This document shows, one piece after another, positions 23,482-32,775 of a stretch of 43,132 bases of DNA (position 1 is the first letter of the stretch; every line of letters starts with the position of its first letter). The stretch is from an uncultured Lachnospiraceae bacterium (lineage in GTDB: Bacteria; Bacillota; Clostridia; Lachnospirales; Lachnospiraceae): positions 1 through 43,132 of the forward strand of contig CATBDC010000034.1 of NCBI GenBank assembly GCA_949502235.1, written 5' to 3'. Under the pieces are notes generated by a model. The model made no database searches and was not told where the DNA came from. It saw only the letters and a list, made by a program, of their open reading frames with translations. The translations under genes were made by a program, and so were the position numbers.

Positions 23482-25089
23482 ATGAGACTTACTTTTATTG
23501 GAGCAGACCATGAGGTGACAGGAAGCTGTCATCTGATTGAGGCATGCGGGAAAAATATCTTAGTTGACTGCGGAATGGAGCAGGGGCCGGATTTATATGA
23601 GAATCAGGAAATACCGGTTGCCCCAGGGGACATAGATTTTGTTCTTCTGACCCATGCCCATATTGACCATTCAGGAAAAATTCCGCTTTTGTGCAAGCAG
23701 GGCTTTCACGGGGATATTGTATCAACCTTTGCTACATCGGATTTATGTAACATTATGCTCCGTGACAGCGCTCATATTCAGGAATTTGAGGCAGAATGGA
23801 GGAACAGGAAGGCAAAGAGAAGCGGTGAGCCGCAGTTTGAGCCCCTCTATACGATGGAGCATGCAGAGGCGGCAATCCGGCTTCTTGCACCATGTGATTA
23901 CGATCAGAAAATTGTACTTTGTGACGGAATTGAGGTAAGGTTTACGGATGTGGGTCATCTTCTTGGGTCTTCGGCGATTGAGGTGTGGATCACAGAGGAT
24001 GGTATATCGAAAAAGCTTGTATTTTCCGGTGATGTGGGGAATCTTGATCAGCCCATTATAAAGGATCCCCAGTTTGTAAAGGAAGCAGATTATGTTGTGA
24101 TAGAATCTACATACGGAAACAGGCTTCACGGAGAGGAAAAACCTGATTACGTAGGAGAGTTTACACGGATCTTAAAGGAGACCTTTAAAAAAGGAGGAAA
24201 TGTGGTAGTGCCTTCCTTTGCGGTGGGCCGTACTCAGGAAATCCTGTACTTTATCCGTGAGATTAAGGAGAGGAATCTTATCCCGGAGTACCCGGGCTTT
24301 GAGGTCTATGTGGACAGTCCCCTGGCCATTGACGCAACCAATGTATTTAATAAGAACGTAAAATCCTGTTTTGACGAGGACGCCATGGCCCTTGTAGAAA
24401 GAGGGATTAACCCCCTTGTTTTCCCGGGACTTAAGACTACGATTACAAGTGATGAGTCCAGGATGATTAATTTTGATGACAAGCCGAAGGTAATCCTGTC
24501 TGCCTCCGGAATGTGCGAGGCAGGCCGTATCCGCCATCATCTGAAGCATAATCTGTGGAGACAGGAGTGTACCATTTGTTTTGTAGGATATCAGGCGGTG
24601 GGCACTCTGGGACGCAAGCTCATTGAGGGCGCTGACTGTGTGAAGCTGTTCGGTGAGACCGTAGAGGTAAACGCAGAGATTATTTCATTAAAGGGAATCA
24701 GCGGACATGCGGATATGAACGGACTTTTAAGATGGCTGTCAGGATTTGAAAAGGCGCCGGAGCATGTGTTTGTTGTCCATGGAGAGGACACGGTTACAGA
24801 CGATTTTGCCCGTACCATTACAGAAGAATTCGGCTATCCTGCTTTCGCCCCCTATTCAGGCGGGTGCGTGGACCTTGCCACAGGAGAGATCCTGTCAGAG
24901 GGAATCAAAGAGAGGGTAAAAGCCGCAGAAAAGCCAGCCAAAGCAAAGAAGCACCAGGTGTTTGCCCGTGTGGTTGCGGCGGCGAAAAGGCTGCTTGAGG
25001 TGGTATATAAGAATGAAGGACTGGCGAATAAAGAGCTGGCAAAATTCGAAGGACAGATACATAACTTAGCAGATAAATGGGACAGGTAA
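23482..25089 (+). CDS. MBL-fold beta-CASP ribonuclease/RNA-processing protein
   Basis: The protein has 535 residues from ATG 23482, which has AGGAG eight bases upstream; the GTG at 23476 is too close to it. The metallo-beta-lactamase part starts LTFIGADHEVTGSCHLIEACGKNILVDCG and has the metal motif THAHIDHSGKIP. The beta-CASP insert includes VVVPSFAVGRTQEILYFI and PKVILSASGMCEAGRIRHHL. The end carries GISGHADMNGLLRWL and VFVVHGE. Relatives process or degrade RNA, but the target of this clostridial branch is unclear. The last ~60 residues are Lys/Ala-rich. The gene follows sigE by about 50 bp and faces sigG. Confidence 0.88.
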   Translation: MRLTFIGADHEVTGSCHLIEACGKNILVDCGMEQGPDLYENQEIPVAPGDIDFVLLTHAHIDHSGKIPLLCKQGFHGDIVSTFATSDLCNIMLRDSAHIQEFEAEWRNRKAKRSGEPQFEPLYTMEHAEAAIRLLAPCDYDQKIVLCDGIEVRFTDVGHLLGSSAIEVWITEDGISKKLVFSGDVGNLDQPIIKDPQFVKEADYVVIESTYGNRLHGEEKPDYVGEFTRILKETFKKGGNVVVPSFAVGRTQEILYFIREIKERNLIPEYPGFEVYVDSPLAIDATNVFNKNVKSCFDEDAMALVERGINPLVFPGLKTTITSDESRMINFDDKPKVILSASGMCEAGRIRHHLKHNLWRQECTICFVGYQAVGTLGRKLIEGADCVKLFGETVEVNAEIISLKGISGHADMNGLLRWLSGFEKAPEHVFVVHGEDTVTDDFARTITEEFGYPAFAPYSGGCVDLATGEILSEGIKERVKAAEKPAKAKKHQVFARVVAAAKRLLEVVYKNEGLANKELAKFEGQIHNLADKWDR

Positions 25090-25100
25090 GCTTGGGGACT

Positions 25101-25144
25101 GCGTTGGGGACGGGGACAAATGAAAAATACCCCGTCCCCAACGC
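25101..25144. terminator. Bidirectional terminator-like inverted repeat
   Basis: A perfect 15-bp inverted repeat (25101-25115 with 25130-25144, core GTTGGGGACGGGG) lies between the convergent hydrolase and sigG genes. The loop is A-rich. There is no clear T tract, but the position fits two-way termination. GGGGAC-type hairpins like this recur in related genomes (the ftsZ terminator is a shorter relative). Confidence 0.6.
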
Positions 25145-25148
25145 CTGC

Positions 25149-25925
25149 TCATGACAAATACTGTTTCATAACCCGCAGTGCGTTTTTTTCAAGCCTGCTG
25201 ACCTGTGCCTGGGAAATGCCCACATTTTCAGCAACCTCCATCTGTGTTTTCCCCTCAAAAAACCGCAGGGTGATGATATGGCGCTCCCTCTTGCTTAAAT
25301 GCTCCATGGCGGCCTCAAGGGAGAGATTTTCCACCCATTTTTCTTCTTTATTTTTCGTATCGCTTATCTGATCCATGACATAGAGGGCATCGCCTCCGTC
25401 ATTATATACAGGCTCCTGAAGGCTCATAGGGGCCTGGATGGCATCTAACGCAAAGACAATATCTTCCTTTGAAATCCCGATTTCCTCGGCAATTTCCTGT
25501 ACGGTAGGCTCCTTTAGGTTCCGTTTCATATAATTTTCCTTTGCGTAGATAGCCTTGTAGGCAGTATCCCTTAAAGAGCGGCTTACTCTGATAGAATTAT
25601 TGTCCCGCATATAACGCCGTATTTCGCCTATAATCATAGGAACAGCGTAAGTAGAAAACTTCACATCTAATTCCGTATTAAAATTGTTGATAGCTTTAAT
25701 CAGGCCGATACAGCCAATCTGGAATAAATCGTCCGGATTTTCATTGCTTGCCCCGAATCTTTTTATTACACTTAAAACAAGTCTTAGGTTTCCCTTTATA
25801 TATTCTTCCTTCGCTTTTTCGTCTCCGGCTTTGATTCTCTCGAATAAGGCTTCCTTTTCATCCTCTTTCAGAATCGGAAGCTTTGATGTATTTACCCCGC
25901 ATATTTCTACCTTTCCCTGTGCCAT
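25149..25925 (-). CDS. sigG: Forespore sigma factor SigG
   Basis: The protein has 258 residues and starts VEICGVNTSKLPIL, the SigG-specific N-terminus (no pro-sequence). Region 2 reads [41 protein letters not shown] and DVKFSTYAVPMIIGEIRRYMRDNNSIRVSRSLRD. Region 4 ends MEVAENVGISQAQVSRLEKNALRVMKQYLS. It drives late forespore genes. An AAGGAGGAGGT site precedes ATG 25925. In most endospore formers sigG follows sigE on the same strand; here it is inverted with the hydrolase between. A sigma-F/G promoter should lie in 25926-26030, but I found no match with proper spacing. Confidence 0.95.
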   Translation of the reverse strand: MAQGKVEICGVNTSKLPILKEDEKEALFERIKAGDEKAKEEYIKGNLRLVLSVIKRFGASNENPDDLFQIGCIGLIKAINNFNTELDVKFSTYAVPMIIGEIRRYMRDNNSIRVSRSLRDTAYKAIYAKENYMKRNLKEPTVQEIAEEIGISKEDIVFALDAIQAPMSLQEPVYNDGGDALYVMDQISDTKNKEEKWVENLSLEAAMEHLSKRERHIITLRFFEGKTQMEVAENVGISQAQVSRLEKNALRVMKQYLS

Positions 25926-26109
25926 AATAAGAACCTCCTCCTTGTGAACCCTGAAAAATTTATCTAATAAAATGATTCTCCATATGGACTTTTGTTATTC
26001 CGCATAAGGGGAAAATAAAAAAACTTTTAGCCCTTGACAAGCAGCTATTGCAATTTTAGGGAGTTCATACTATGATTATGTCAGTACATCTTACAGAAGG
26101 GAATGACAG

Positions 26110-26754
26110 ATGATGAAGGCATGTATTTTTGATTTGGACGGCACGCTGGGGGATACAAGGGAATCTCTTGTATATTCGGTAGGTCTTACACTTAGGGAGA
26201 TGGGGCTTCCCGGTATTACAAACGAGCAGTGTATCAGCTTTGTGGGAAACGGGGCGAGATATCTTATTGAACACTCTCTTGAAGCAGTGGGGGCGGCTAC
26301 AAGGCTTGAGGAGGGGATGGAAGTTTACGGACGTATTTTTGATGAGAACTGTACCTATAAGGTGGAACCCTATGACGGGATTATGGAGACCTTAAGAGAT
26401 ATGAAGGACAGAGGCATGAAGCTTGCCGTGCTGTCTAACAAGCCCCACAGGCAGACGGTGAAGGTGGTGGATGCCATGTGCGGCAGGGACATGTTCTGTT
26501 ATATCCAGGGACAGAAGGAGGGGATCCCGAGAAAGCCTGATCCGGCAGGGATTTATCACGCATTAAAGGTGATGGGGGAACCCCTGGGGGACTGCCTGTA
26601 TGTAGGGGATTCTGAGGTTGACGCGGTAACAGGAAGAAATGCCGGGATTAAAACAATCTGTGTTTCATGGGGATTTCGGACAAAAGGAGAACTAAAAGCT
26701 GCAGGAGCAGAATATATAATAGATAAGGCAGAACATCTTTTGCAGTTTGTGTAA
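26110..26754 (+). CDS. HAD-family phosphatase (Gph/PpaX-like)
   Basis: The protein has 214 residues. HAD motif I is FDLDGTLGDTRESL, with the nucleophile and acid-base Asp. A helical cap follows. Motif II lies around LAVLSNKPH, the lysine is in RKPDP and motif IV is YVGDSEVDAVTGRNAG. The set matches phosphoglycolate phosphatase or pyrophosphatase-like enzymes, so a small phosphate ester is the likely substrate. A second ATG at 26113 is a possible start. It is followed 30 bp later by a small acidic protein, probably on the same transcript. Confidence 0.88.
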   Translation: MMKACIFDLDGTLGDTRESLVYSVGLTLREMGLPGITNEQCISFVGNGARYLIEHSLEAVGAATRLEEGMEVYGRIFDENCTYKVEPYDGIMETLRDMKDRGMKLAVLSNKPHRQTVKVVDAMCGRDMFCYIQGQKEGIPRKPDPAGIYHALKVMGEPLGDCLYVGDSEVDAVTGRNAGIKTICVSWGFRTKGELKAAGAEYIIDKAEHLLQFV

Positions 26755-26784
26755 AAAACATGATAAAAGGAGGTGTACATAGGA

Positions 26785-27048
26785 ATGTATGAGTATGATG
26801 AAGAGTGTCTGAAGGCGTTTCTTAAAGGTCAGGCCCGCCTGTTTGACGAGCCGGTGGCAGAGACGATGGAAGAAGCAGAAGCGTTTTTGGAGGACTGCAT
26901 GGCAGTTGTTGTTGACGGCATTGAGGAGGTCAGGAGATTTTTTGATGAAGAAGGACTGGATGCCGCAGGACTTACTGACGAGGAGCTTGAGGATGCCGCG
27001 GAAGTATTTGCAGTTCCGGGCGGAAGATATTTGATTGTAGAAGGATAA
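26785..27048 (+). CDS. Small acidic protein of unknown function
   Basis: The protein has 87 residues from ATG 26785, which follows AAAAGGAGGTG at good spacing; GTG 26773 overlaps that site. It is rich in Glu and Asp with long predicted helices (EPVAETMEEAEAFLEDCMAV, EEVRRFFDEEGLD) and ends in PGGRYLIVEG. No family is recognised, although similar small proteins seem familiar from related clostridia. There is no membrane segment. It is probably co-transcribed with the HAD gene and ends at a shared convergent terminator. Confidence 0.7.
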   Translation: MYEYDEECLKAFLKGQARLFDEPVAETMEEAEAFLEDCMAVVVDGIEEVRRFFDEEGLDAAGLTDEELEDAAEVFAVPGGRYLIVEG

Positions 27049-27062
27049 GTAAAAGTAATACA

Positions 27063-27097
27063 AAAGCCATAACTACTCGGTAGTTACGGCTTTTTTT
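27063..27097. terminator. Convergent terminator
   Basis: AAAGCCATAACTAC (27063-27076) pairs with GTAGTTACGGCTTT (27080-27093) with one mismatch and runs into T7. On the reverse strand it overlaps the stop codon of the facing gene, so it may act for both. Confidence 0.8.
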
Positions 27098-27507
27098 AAG
27101 GCCTCATCTATTGCATTTATAATCACCTGGGATGTATAGGGGTTTTCAGAAGAATACTCAATATCCTCAAGAGACTGCCTGTCGTAAACCTGTTCAGCAA
27201 TATCTTCAATTGCAGGCTGAATCAGAGGGTACATGGTGGCAACGGCCTCGTCAAGATTTGAAAACCGTATGGAGTTAATGTGGGACTCATCCACCGTAAC
27301 CTCAACCTCAAGAGCTGTATTTCCAAGGGTTACGGAGGAGGTATATACCCCGGGGGTATATTTCGTCTCTTCCAGCGCCTCTTTTCTGTCTTTCGGAAGA
27401 AACATAAATATCAGCAGCAGGATTAATACTACTGCCAGTATAGCAAACACAGTTGTGTAGATAATTTCTTTCATATGAAGTACGACAATTTTTGTCTTGG
27501 AACTCAT
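27073..27507 (-). CDS. Membrane-anchored protein with an FMN-binding-like domain
   Basis: The protein has 144 residues from ATG 27507, which has GAGGAGG upstream; ATG 27531 lacks a site. One membrane segment (about 15-37, IYTTVFAILAVVLILLLIFMF) is followed by an outside domain. Its order, YTPGVYTSSVTLGNTALEVEVTVDESHINSIRF ... NPYTSQVIINAIDEALKKA, resembles FMN_bind domains, where a Thr in SGAT is flavinylated. Here the motif reads SENPYTS, so covalent flavin is uncertain. Function unknown. It faces the HAD operon and stands alone. Confidence 0.6.
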   Translation of the reverse strand: MSSKTKIVVLHMKEIIYTTVFAILAVVLILLLIFMFLPKDRKEALEETKYTPGVYTSSVTLGNTALEVEVTVDESHINSIRFSNLDEAVATMYPLIQPAIEDIAEQVYDRQSLEDIEYSSENPYTSQVIINAIDEALKKAVTTE

Positions 27508-27638
27508 AAATGTCCTCCTCTTATCTTTCATTATAGCCGGGCTCTATATAATGTATGAAAAAAGAGTGGAAAATATGCGTATCTTCCTGTAGAATGAATG
27601 GGAGAAAAATTGTAACGGAAAATATGAGGTGAGTAAAT

Positions 27639-28223
27639 ATGTTTATAATAGCAGGGCTTGGAAATCCTGAAGCAAGATATGAGGGAACAAGACACAACGT
27701 GGGATTTGATGTCATAGATGTGCTCGGGGACAAATATAATATATCCGTAAATGTAAGGAAGTGCCGCGCCTATATCGGAAAGGGCATGATGGAAGGGCAG
27801 AAGGTGATTCTCGCAAAGCCTCAGACCTATATGAACTTAAGCGGTGAGAGCATCCGGGGACTTACAGATTATTTCAAAATAGATCCGGAAAATGAGCTCC
27901 TGGTTATTTATGATGACATAAGCTTAAGTCCGGGGCAGATCCGGGTACGGGCTAAGGGCAGCGCAGGAGGCCATAACGGAATAAAAAATATAATCGCAAA
28001 TCTGGGAACAGATGTATTTGCCAGAATCAAGGTGGGAATTGGGGAAAAACCGAAAAATTACGACCTGGCAGACTATGTCCTAAGCCGGGCAGGAAAAGCA
28101 GAAAGAGAGGCTCTTGACGGGGCCTATGCACATGCGGCTTCGGCTGCCGGCCTGATTATAAAGGGTGAGATTCAGGCAGCCATGAATGAATATAATAGAA
28201 AAGTAAAGCTTACGGAGGAGTAG
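27639..28223 (+). CDS. pth: Peptidyl-tRNA hydrolase
   Basis: The protein has 194 residues, typical for Pth. Signatures are FIIAGLGNPEARYEGTRHNVGFDVID, with Asn and the catalytic His of RHNVGF, then KPQTYMNLSGES, VIYDDISLSPGQIRVRAKGSAGGHNGIKNI and RIKVGIGEKP. It frees tRNA from peptidyl-tRNA dropped by ribosomes. A GAGGTGA site precedes ATG 27639. mfd follows after two bases, the common pth-mfd pair of Firmicutes. Confidence 0.96.
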   Translation: MFIIAGLGNPEARYEGTRHNVGFDVIDVLGDKYNISVNVRKCRAYIGKGMMEGQKVILAKPQTYMNLSGESIRGLTDYFKIDPENELLVIYDDISLSPGQIRVRAKGSAGGHNGIKNIIANLGTDVFARIKVGIGEKPKNYDLADYVLSRAGKAEREALDGAYAHAASAAGLIIKGEIQAAMNEYNRKVKLTEE

Positions 28224-28225
28224 GT

Positions 28226-31200
28226 ATGCAGGCTCTGACTGCTCCGCTTAGGGAACTGGCGGAATATGAGGATATCGTAAAACAAAGGGAAAAGGGCACC
28301 GGAATGATTAAGATTACCGGCTGCGTAAATTCACAGAAAACACATTTGATGTATGCATTAAGCGATGGCTATACTTATAAGGTCATCGCCTGTGCCAGTG
28401 AGTCAAAAGCAAAGCAGATTTATGAAGAGTATCGTTTTTTAGATTCATCCGTATATCTGTATCCGGCAAAGGATCTGCTGTTTTACCAGGCTGATATAAG
28501 AAGTAAGGAGCTGATAAAACAGCGCATGGAAGTGGTACAGGCAGTGATAGAAGGCGGTCCGGTTACGGTTATAACAAGCTTTGACGCATTTATGGATTCA
28601 CTGATTTCAAGAGAGGAGATAAAAAAGAGAATCCTGAACATAGCAGGAGAGGGAACCCTTGACATGAACGCTCTTATTCATGAGCTTGCAAAACTAGGGT
28701 ATGACAGAGAGGTTCAGGTAGAGATGCCGGGCCAGTTTGCAGTAAGAGGGGGGATTCTTGATATTTACCCCCTGACAGAAGAACGTCCGGTCCGCATTGA
28801 GCTGTGGGGAGAAGAGGTGGACTCTATAAGGACCTTTGATGTGGAGACACAGCGCTCCATTGAGAGACTTGAAGAGATTGCCGTCTGCCCGGCCACAGAA
28901 TTTCCGGAGGAGGAAAGGGGGAGAGTATCCTTTTTGGATTATTTCCCGGTAAAGGAGTCTATTCTTTTTCTGGATGAGCCTGTACGTCTGATAGAAAAGG
29001 GCGATGCAGTGGCAGAGGAATTTATGGAGGCTCAGAAACGCCGCTTAGAGAGCGGGCATGAGCTGACGGATGCAGAGGCGGCCCTTTATCAGCCCCGGGA
29101 GATTATTCAAAAGATAAATGCTTACACAAGTATAGGATTTATGGCCCTTGAAATGCAGTGCAGGGGTTTTCATACGAAGAATTCCTACAGCCTTCAGACA
29201 AAGAGTGTACAGTCCTACAACCGCAGCTTTGAGCTGCTTACGCAGGATCTGAAGCGGCTGAAGAGAAATAAAAGCAGGGTAGTCCTTCTCTCAGGCTCGC
29301 GCACCAGGGCGAAACGCCTTGCAGAGGATTTGAGGGATTATAATTTAAGCAGCTTTTACAGCGATGACATGGAAAGAGAGGCAGGCCCCGGGGAAATCAT
29401 GACGGCATACGGGCATGTGGCAGAGGGGTATGAGTATCCTCTTCTTAAATTTACTGTAATTTCCGAGACTGACATTTTTGGAAAGGCGAAGAAAAAAAAG
29501 AAGCGGAAGGTTTATGAAGGAAGAAAGATACAAAGCTTCTCGGAATTAAAGCCCGGAGATTATGTGGTTCATGAAAATCACGGCCTTGGCATCTATCAGG
29601 GAATCGAGAAAATCGAGGTGGACAAAGTCTCCAAGGATTATATGAAGATCTCCTACGCAAAAGGCGGAAACCTGTACATCCCGGCAACCCAGCTTGACCT
29701 GATACAAAAATATGCAAATGCAGACGCAAAGAAGCCGAAGCTTAACAGCCTGGGGAGCCAGGAGTGGACAAAGACCAAAACAAGAGTCAGAGGAGCTGTC
29801 AGGGAAATTGCCAAAGACTTAGTAGAGCTTTACGCGGCCCGCCAGAATGAAGAAGGCTATGTCTACGGAGGGGATACGGTGTGGCAGAAGGAATTTGAGG
29901 AAATGTTTCCCTTTGAGGAGACAGAGGACCAGCTTCTTGCCATTGAGGCGGTAAAGCGGGATATGCAGAGCAAAAAGATTATGGATCGGCTGATTTGCGG
30001 GGACGTGGGATACGGTAAAACGGAGATTGCTATCCGGGCGGCCTTTAAGGCAGTGCAGGAAAACAAGCAGGTGGTATACCTGGTGCCCACAACGATTCTG
30101 GCGCAGCAGCATTATCATACCTTCCTGCAGAGGATGAAGGACTTTCCGGTGAGGGTGGATCTGATGTGCAGATTCCGTACTCCTGCCCAGCAGAAAAAGA
30201 CCATAGAGGATCTGAAAAGGGGGCTTGTGGATATTGTAATCGGAACCCATAGGGTGTTAAGTGATGATGTGAAGTTTAAGGATCTGGGGCTTCTCGTCAT
30301 TGATGAGGAACAGCGGTTCGGTGTGCAGCACAAGGAGAAGATTAAGAAGCTGAAGGAAAATGTGGACGTTATGACGCTGACAGCAACGCCTATCCCCCGT
30401 ACACTCCATATGAGCCTTATCGGAATCCGTGACATGAGTGTACTAGAGGAAGCGCCGGAGGACCGGCTCCCGATTCAGACCTATGTAATGGAATATAGTG
30501 ACGAGATGGTAAGGGAAGCCATTGAGCGGGAATGTGCGAGAGGGGGACAGGTATATTATGTGTATAACCGTGTGGAGGACATTGACGAGATAACCGCAAG
30601 AGTAAAAAGGCTCGTACCAGATGTAAACGTTGCCTTTGCCCATGGGCAGATGCGGGAGAGGAAGCTGGAAAAAATCATGTATGATTTTATAAGCGGAGAA
30701 ATAGATGTCCTCGTATCCACAACAATTATTGAGACAGGGCTTGACATTTCCAATGTAAATACCATAATCATCCACGATTCGGATCGTTTCGGCCTTTCCC
30801 AGCTCTACCAGCTAAGAGGACGCGTGGGGCGTTCAGGGAGGATGGCCTATGCCTTTCTCCTTTACAGAAGGGATAAGCTTTTAAAGGAGGTGGCCGAAAA
30901 ACGGCTGGCGGCCATCCGGGAATTCACGGATCTTGGATCCGGCTTTAAGATCGCCATGCGGGATTTGGAGATCCGGGGAGCCGGCAATCTCTTAGGTGCC
31001 GAACAGCACGGGCATATGGAGGCCGTGGGCTATGATCTCTACTGCAAAATGTTAAATGAGGCGGTACGGCACTTAAAGGGGGAGACGAAGGAGGAAGAAG
31101 ACTACAATACGGTGATCGATCTGAACGTAGACGCATATATACCGGACATCTATATTCCAAACGAATATCACAAGCTTGATATCTATAAGCGGATAGCAGC

Positions 31201-31570
31201 CATTGAGACAGAAGAGGATATGGAGGACATGACAGAGGAGCTTATTGACCGGTTCGGTGATTTCCCGAAAAAGGTGGAGATGCTTCTGGAGGTTGCAAGG
31301 CTTAAGGCTCTTGCCCATGAAAGCTATGTTACACAGATTGAACAAAAGGGAGAGACCTATACGTTTACCATGTATGAGCGGGCGAAGGTGAAACCAGAAC
31401 GGATACCGGGGCTTCTTCTTAATTTTAAGGATGAGCTCTCCTTTAAGGCAGATCTGGCAAATCCCTGTTTTATCTATCAAAGAAAAAAGAGAAGCCTTAA
31501 AAATGAAAATGAAAGCCCTGTAGAAGTTGTGAAAAAAGTGTTAATTGGAATAAAAGGATTGATTGCATAA
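28226..31570 (+). CDS. mfd: Transcription-repair coupling factor Mfd
   Basis: The protein has 1,114 residues, close to the usual length. The N-terminal UvrB-like region includes EVQVEMPGQFAVRGGILDIYPL. The RNA-polymerase-binding module starts PGDYVVHENHGLGIYQGIEKIEV. The helicase core has Walker A GDVGYGKTEIAIRAAF, DEEQRFGV, LTATPIPRTLHMSL and QLRGRVGRSGR. The C-terminal domain closes it. Mfd removes RNA polymerase stalled at DNA lesions and recruits UvrA. It forms an operon with pth and is followed by the PrsA-like gene. Confidence 0.97.
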   Translation: MQALTAPLRELAEYEDIVKQREKGTGMIKITGCVNSQKTHLMYALSDGYTYKVIACASESKAKQIYEEYRFLDSSVYLYPAKDLLFYQADIRSKELIKQRMEVVQAVIEGGPVTVITSFDAFMDSLISREEIKKRILNIAGEGTLDMNALIHELAKLGYDREVQVEMPGQFAVRGGILDIYPLTEERPVRIELWGEEVDSIRTFDVETQRSIERLEEIAVCPATEFPEEERGRVSFLDYFPVKESILFLDEPVRLIEKGDAVAEEFMEAQKRRLESGHELTDAEAALYQPREIIQKINAYTSIGFMALEMQCRGFHTKNSYSLQTKSVQSYNRSFELLTQDLKRLKRNKSRVVLLSGSRTRAKRLAEDLRDYNLSSFYSDDMEREAGPGEIMTAYGHVAEGYEYPLLKFTVISETDIFGKAKKKKKRKVYEGRKIQSFSELKPGDYVVHENHGLGIYQGIEKIEVDKVSKDYMKISYAKGGNLYIPATQLDLIQKYANADAKKPKLNSLGSQEWTKTKTRVRGAVREIAKDLVELYAARQNEEGYVYGGDTVWQKEFEEMFPFEETEDQLLAIEAVKRDMQSKKIMDRLICGDVGYGKTEIAIRAAFKAVQENKQVVYLVPTTILAQQHYHTFLQRMKDFPVRVDLMCRFRTPAQQKKTIEDLKRGLVDIVIGTHRVLSDDVKFKDLGLLVIDEEQRFGVQHKEKIKKLKENVDVMTLTATPIPRTLHMSLIGIRDMSVLEEAPEDRLPIQTYVMEYSDEMVREAIERECARGGQVYYVYNRVEDIDEITARVKRLVPDVNVAFAHGQMRERKLEKIMYDFISGEIDVLVSTTIIETGLDISNVNTIIIHDSDRFGLSQLYQLRGRVGRSGRMAYAFLLYRRDKLLKEVAEKRLAAIREFTDLGSGFKIAMRDLEIRGAGNLLGAEQHGHMEAVGYDLYCKMLNEAVRHLKGETKEEEDYNTVIDLNVDAYIPDIYIPNEYHKLDIYKRIAAIETEEDMEDMTEELIDRFGDFPKKVEMLLEVARLKALAHESYVTQIEQKGETYTFTMYERAKVKPERIPGLLLNFKDELSFKADLANPCFIYQRKKRSLKNENESPVEVVKKVLIGIKGLIA

Positions 31571-31639
31571 AAAAAAGAGAGTATACTTAGATAGATTATG
31601 AGCGTACAGCGAAGTACTAAGGAGGTTTATAATAAAATT

Positions 31640-32710
31640 ATGAAAAAGCGATTATTGATACTTGCACTGTCAGGAATTATGGCGGCAGCATCTCTGACAG
31701 GCTGCTCTCTTAAAGGAGACGAGGAGGCGGTTACGGTGGGTGATACGGTACTCACGGCAGACGCGGCGAATTTCTACGCCCGATATATACAGGCCCAGTA
31801 TGAGACGTATTCTTCTGCCTATATGGGGGAAGATATGTGGAATTCTAAGGCAAGTGAAGGGGAGACCTACGAAGAGAGCGTAAAGTCTTCCATACAGGAG
31901 GGCCTTGAGACTATGATTCTCTTAGAGCAGCATATGAGTGAATATGACATCTCTCTTTCCGATGGGGAAAAGAAGGTGATTGAGGATACGGCCAAGGAGT
32001 TTGACGAGGCCAATTCTCTTGAGGACAAGGAAATGGTTTCCGGTGAGAAGAAGGCGGTAGAGAGAGTGCTTACCCTGATGGCTGTGCAGCAGCGTATGAG
32101 AGAGGCCATTGAGGCAGGTGCCGACACAGAGGTTTCTGACGAAGAGGCGGCGCAAAAGAGCATGGAGTACGTCTTTTTCTCTTATACTTCCACAGATGAA
32201 TCCGGCCAGTCAGAAGAGCTTGGGGATGAAGAGAAGAAGGAGCTTAAGGACAAGGCAGAAAAGCTTGCAAAAAAGCTTAAGGAGGGCGGAGATTTTGCCG
32301 CACTTGCAAAAGAGGCGGAGACAGAAGTAAGTACAGCCACCTTTGACAGTGAGACAGAGGCTCCAAATGCAGAGCTTGTTAAAGCGGCCGATGCACTTAA
32401 GGAGGGCGAGGCTACGGATGTCATTGAATCAGACGCGGGGTGCTATGTGGCGAAGGTGACAAGCCTTTTAGACCGTGAGGCAACGGATTCCAAAAAAGAA
32501 TCCATCGTGTCAGAGAGAAAGACAGAGCTCTATAATACGACTGTTGAAAAATGGCGTGAGGATGCCAAGATAACGGTGAACGAGGATGTGTGGAAAAAGA
32601 TTTCCTTTAAGGATCTGACCGTCACCATGAAGACGGAGGAGGAAGTGCCTTATGCAGATGACGTAAAAACAGATGATGAGGCACAAGAGGACGAAGAGGA
32701 AGAAGAGTAA
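31640..32710 (+). CDS. PrsA-like foldase lipoprotein (peptidyl-prolyl isomerase family)
   Basis: The protein has 356 residues from ATG 31640, giving a clear lipoprotein signal peptide MKKRLLILALSGIMAAASLTGC (lipobox LTGC, lipidated C22). The upstream AAGGAGG is rather far away. The body has a SurA/PrsA-like N-terminal helical region and a degraded parvulin-like domain (about 170-290: MEYVFFSYTS... KKLKEGGDFAALAKEAETE...). The very acidic tail ends in a run of Glu. It would fold secreted proteins at the outer face of the membrane. Catalytic parvulin residues are not obvious, so it may be a chaperone rather than an isomerase. Confidence 0.8.
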   Translation: MKKRLLILALSGIMAAASLTGCSLKGDEEAVTVGDTVLTADAANFYARYIQAQYETYSSAYMGEDMWNSKASEGETYEESVKSSIQEGLETMILLEQHMSEYDISLSDGEKKVIEDTAKEFDEANSLEDKEMVSGEKKAVERVLTLMAVQQRMREAIEAGADTEVSDEEAAQKSMEYVFFSYTSTDESGQSEELGDEEKKELKDKAEKLAKKLKEGGDFAALAKEAETEVSTATFDSETEAPNAELVKAADALKEGEATDVIESDAGCYVAKVTSLLDREATDSKKESIVSERKTELYNTTVEKWREDAKITVNEDVWKKISFKDLTVTMKTEEEVPYADDVKTDDEAQEDEEEEE

Positions 32711-32712
32711 AG

Positions 32713-32760
32713 AAATAAAATCCGGCGGCCTGGCTGATACAGGGCCGCCGGATTTTATTT
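32713..32760. terminator. Strong bidirectional terminator
   Basis: A perfect 18-bp inverted repeat, left arm 32713-32730 and right arm 32743-32760, has an outer A/T part (AAATAAAA with TTTTATTT) and an inner GC core (TCCGGCGGCC). It lies between the convergent foldase and YqeY genes and would terminate both. Confidence 0.9.
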
Positions 32761-32775
32761 CCGCGAAGCAGCGGG

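Noticed and set aside
25926-26030. Sigma-F/G promoter for sigG
   Set aside because: A GAATA and a CATTTTA are visible on the reverse strand but 21 bp apart, outside the spacing I would accept.
29819-31480. Several reverse ORFs of 100-143 residues inside mfd
   Set aside because: They are shadows of the strongly conserved Mfd helicase domain, with His/Leu-rich composition typical of antisense reading.
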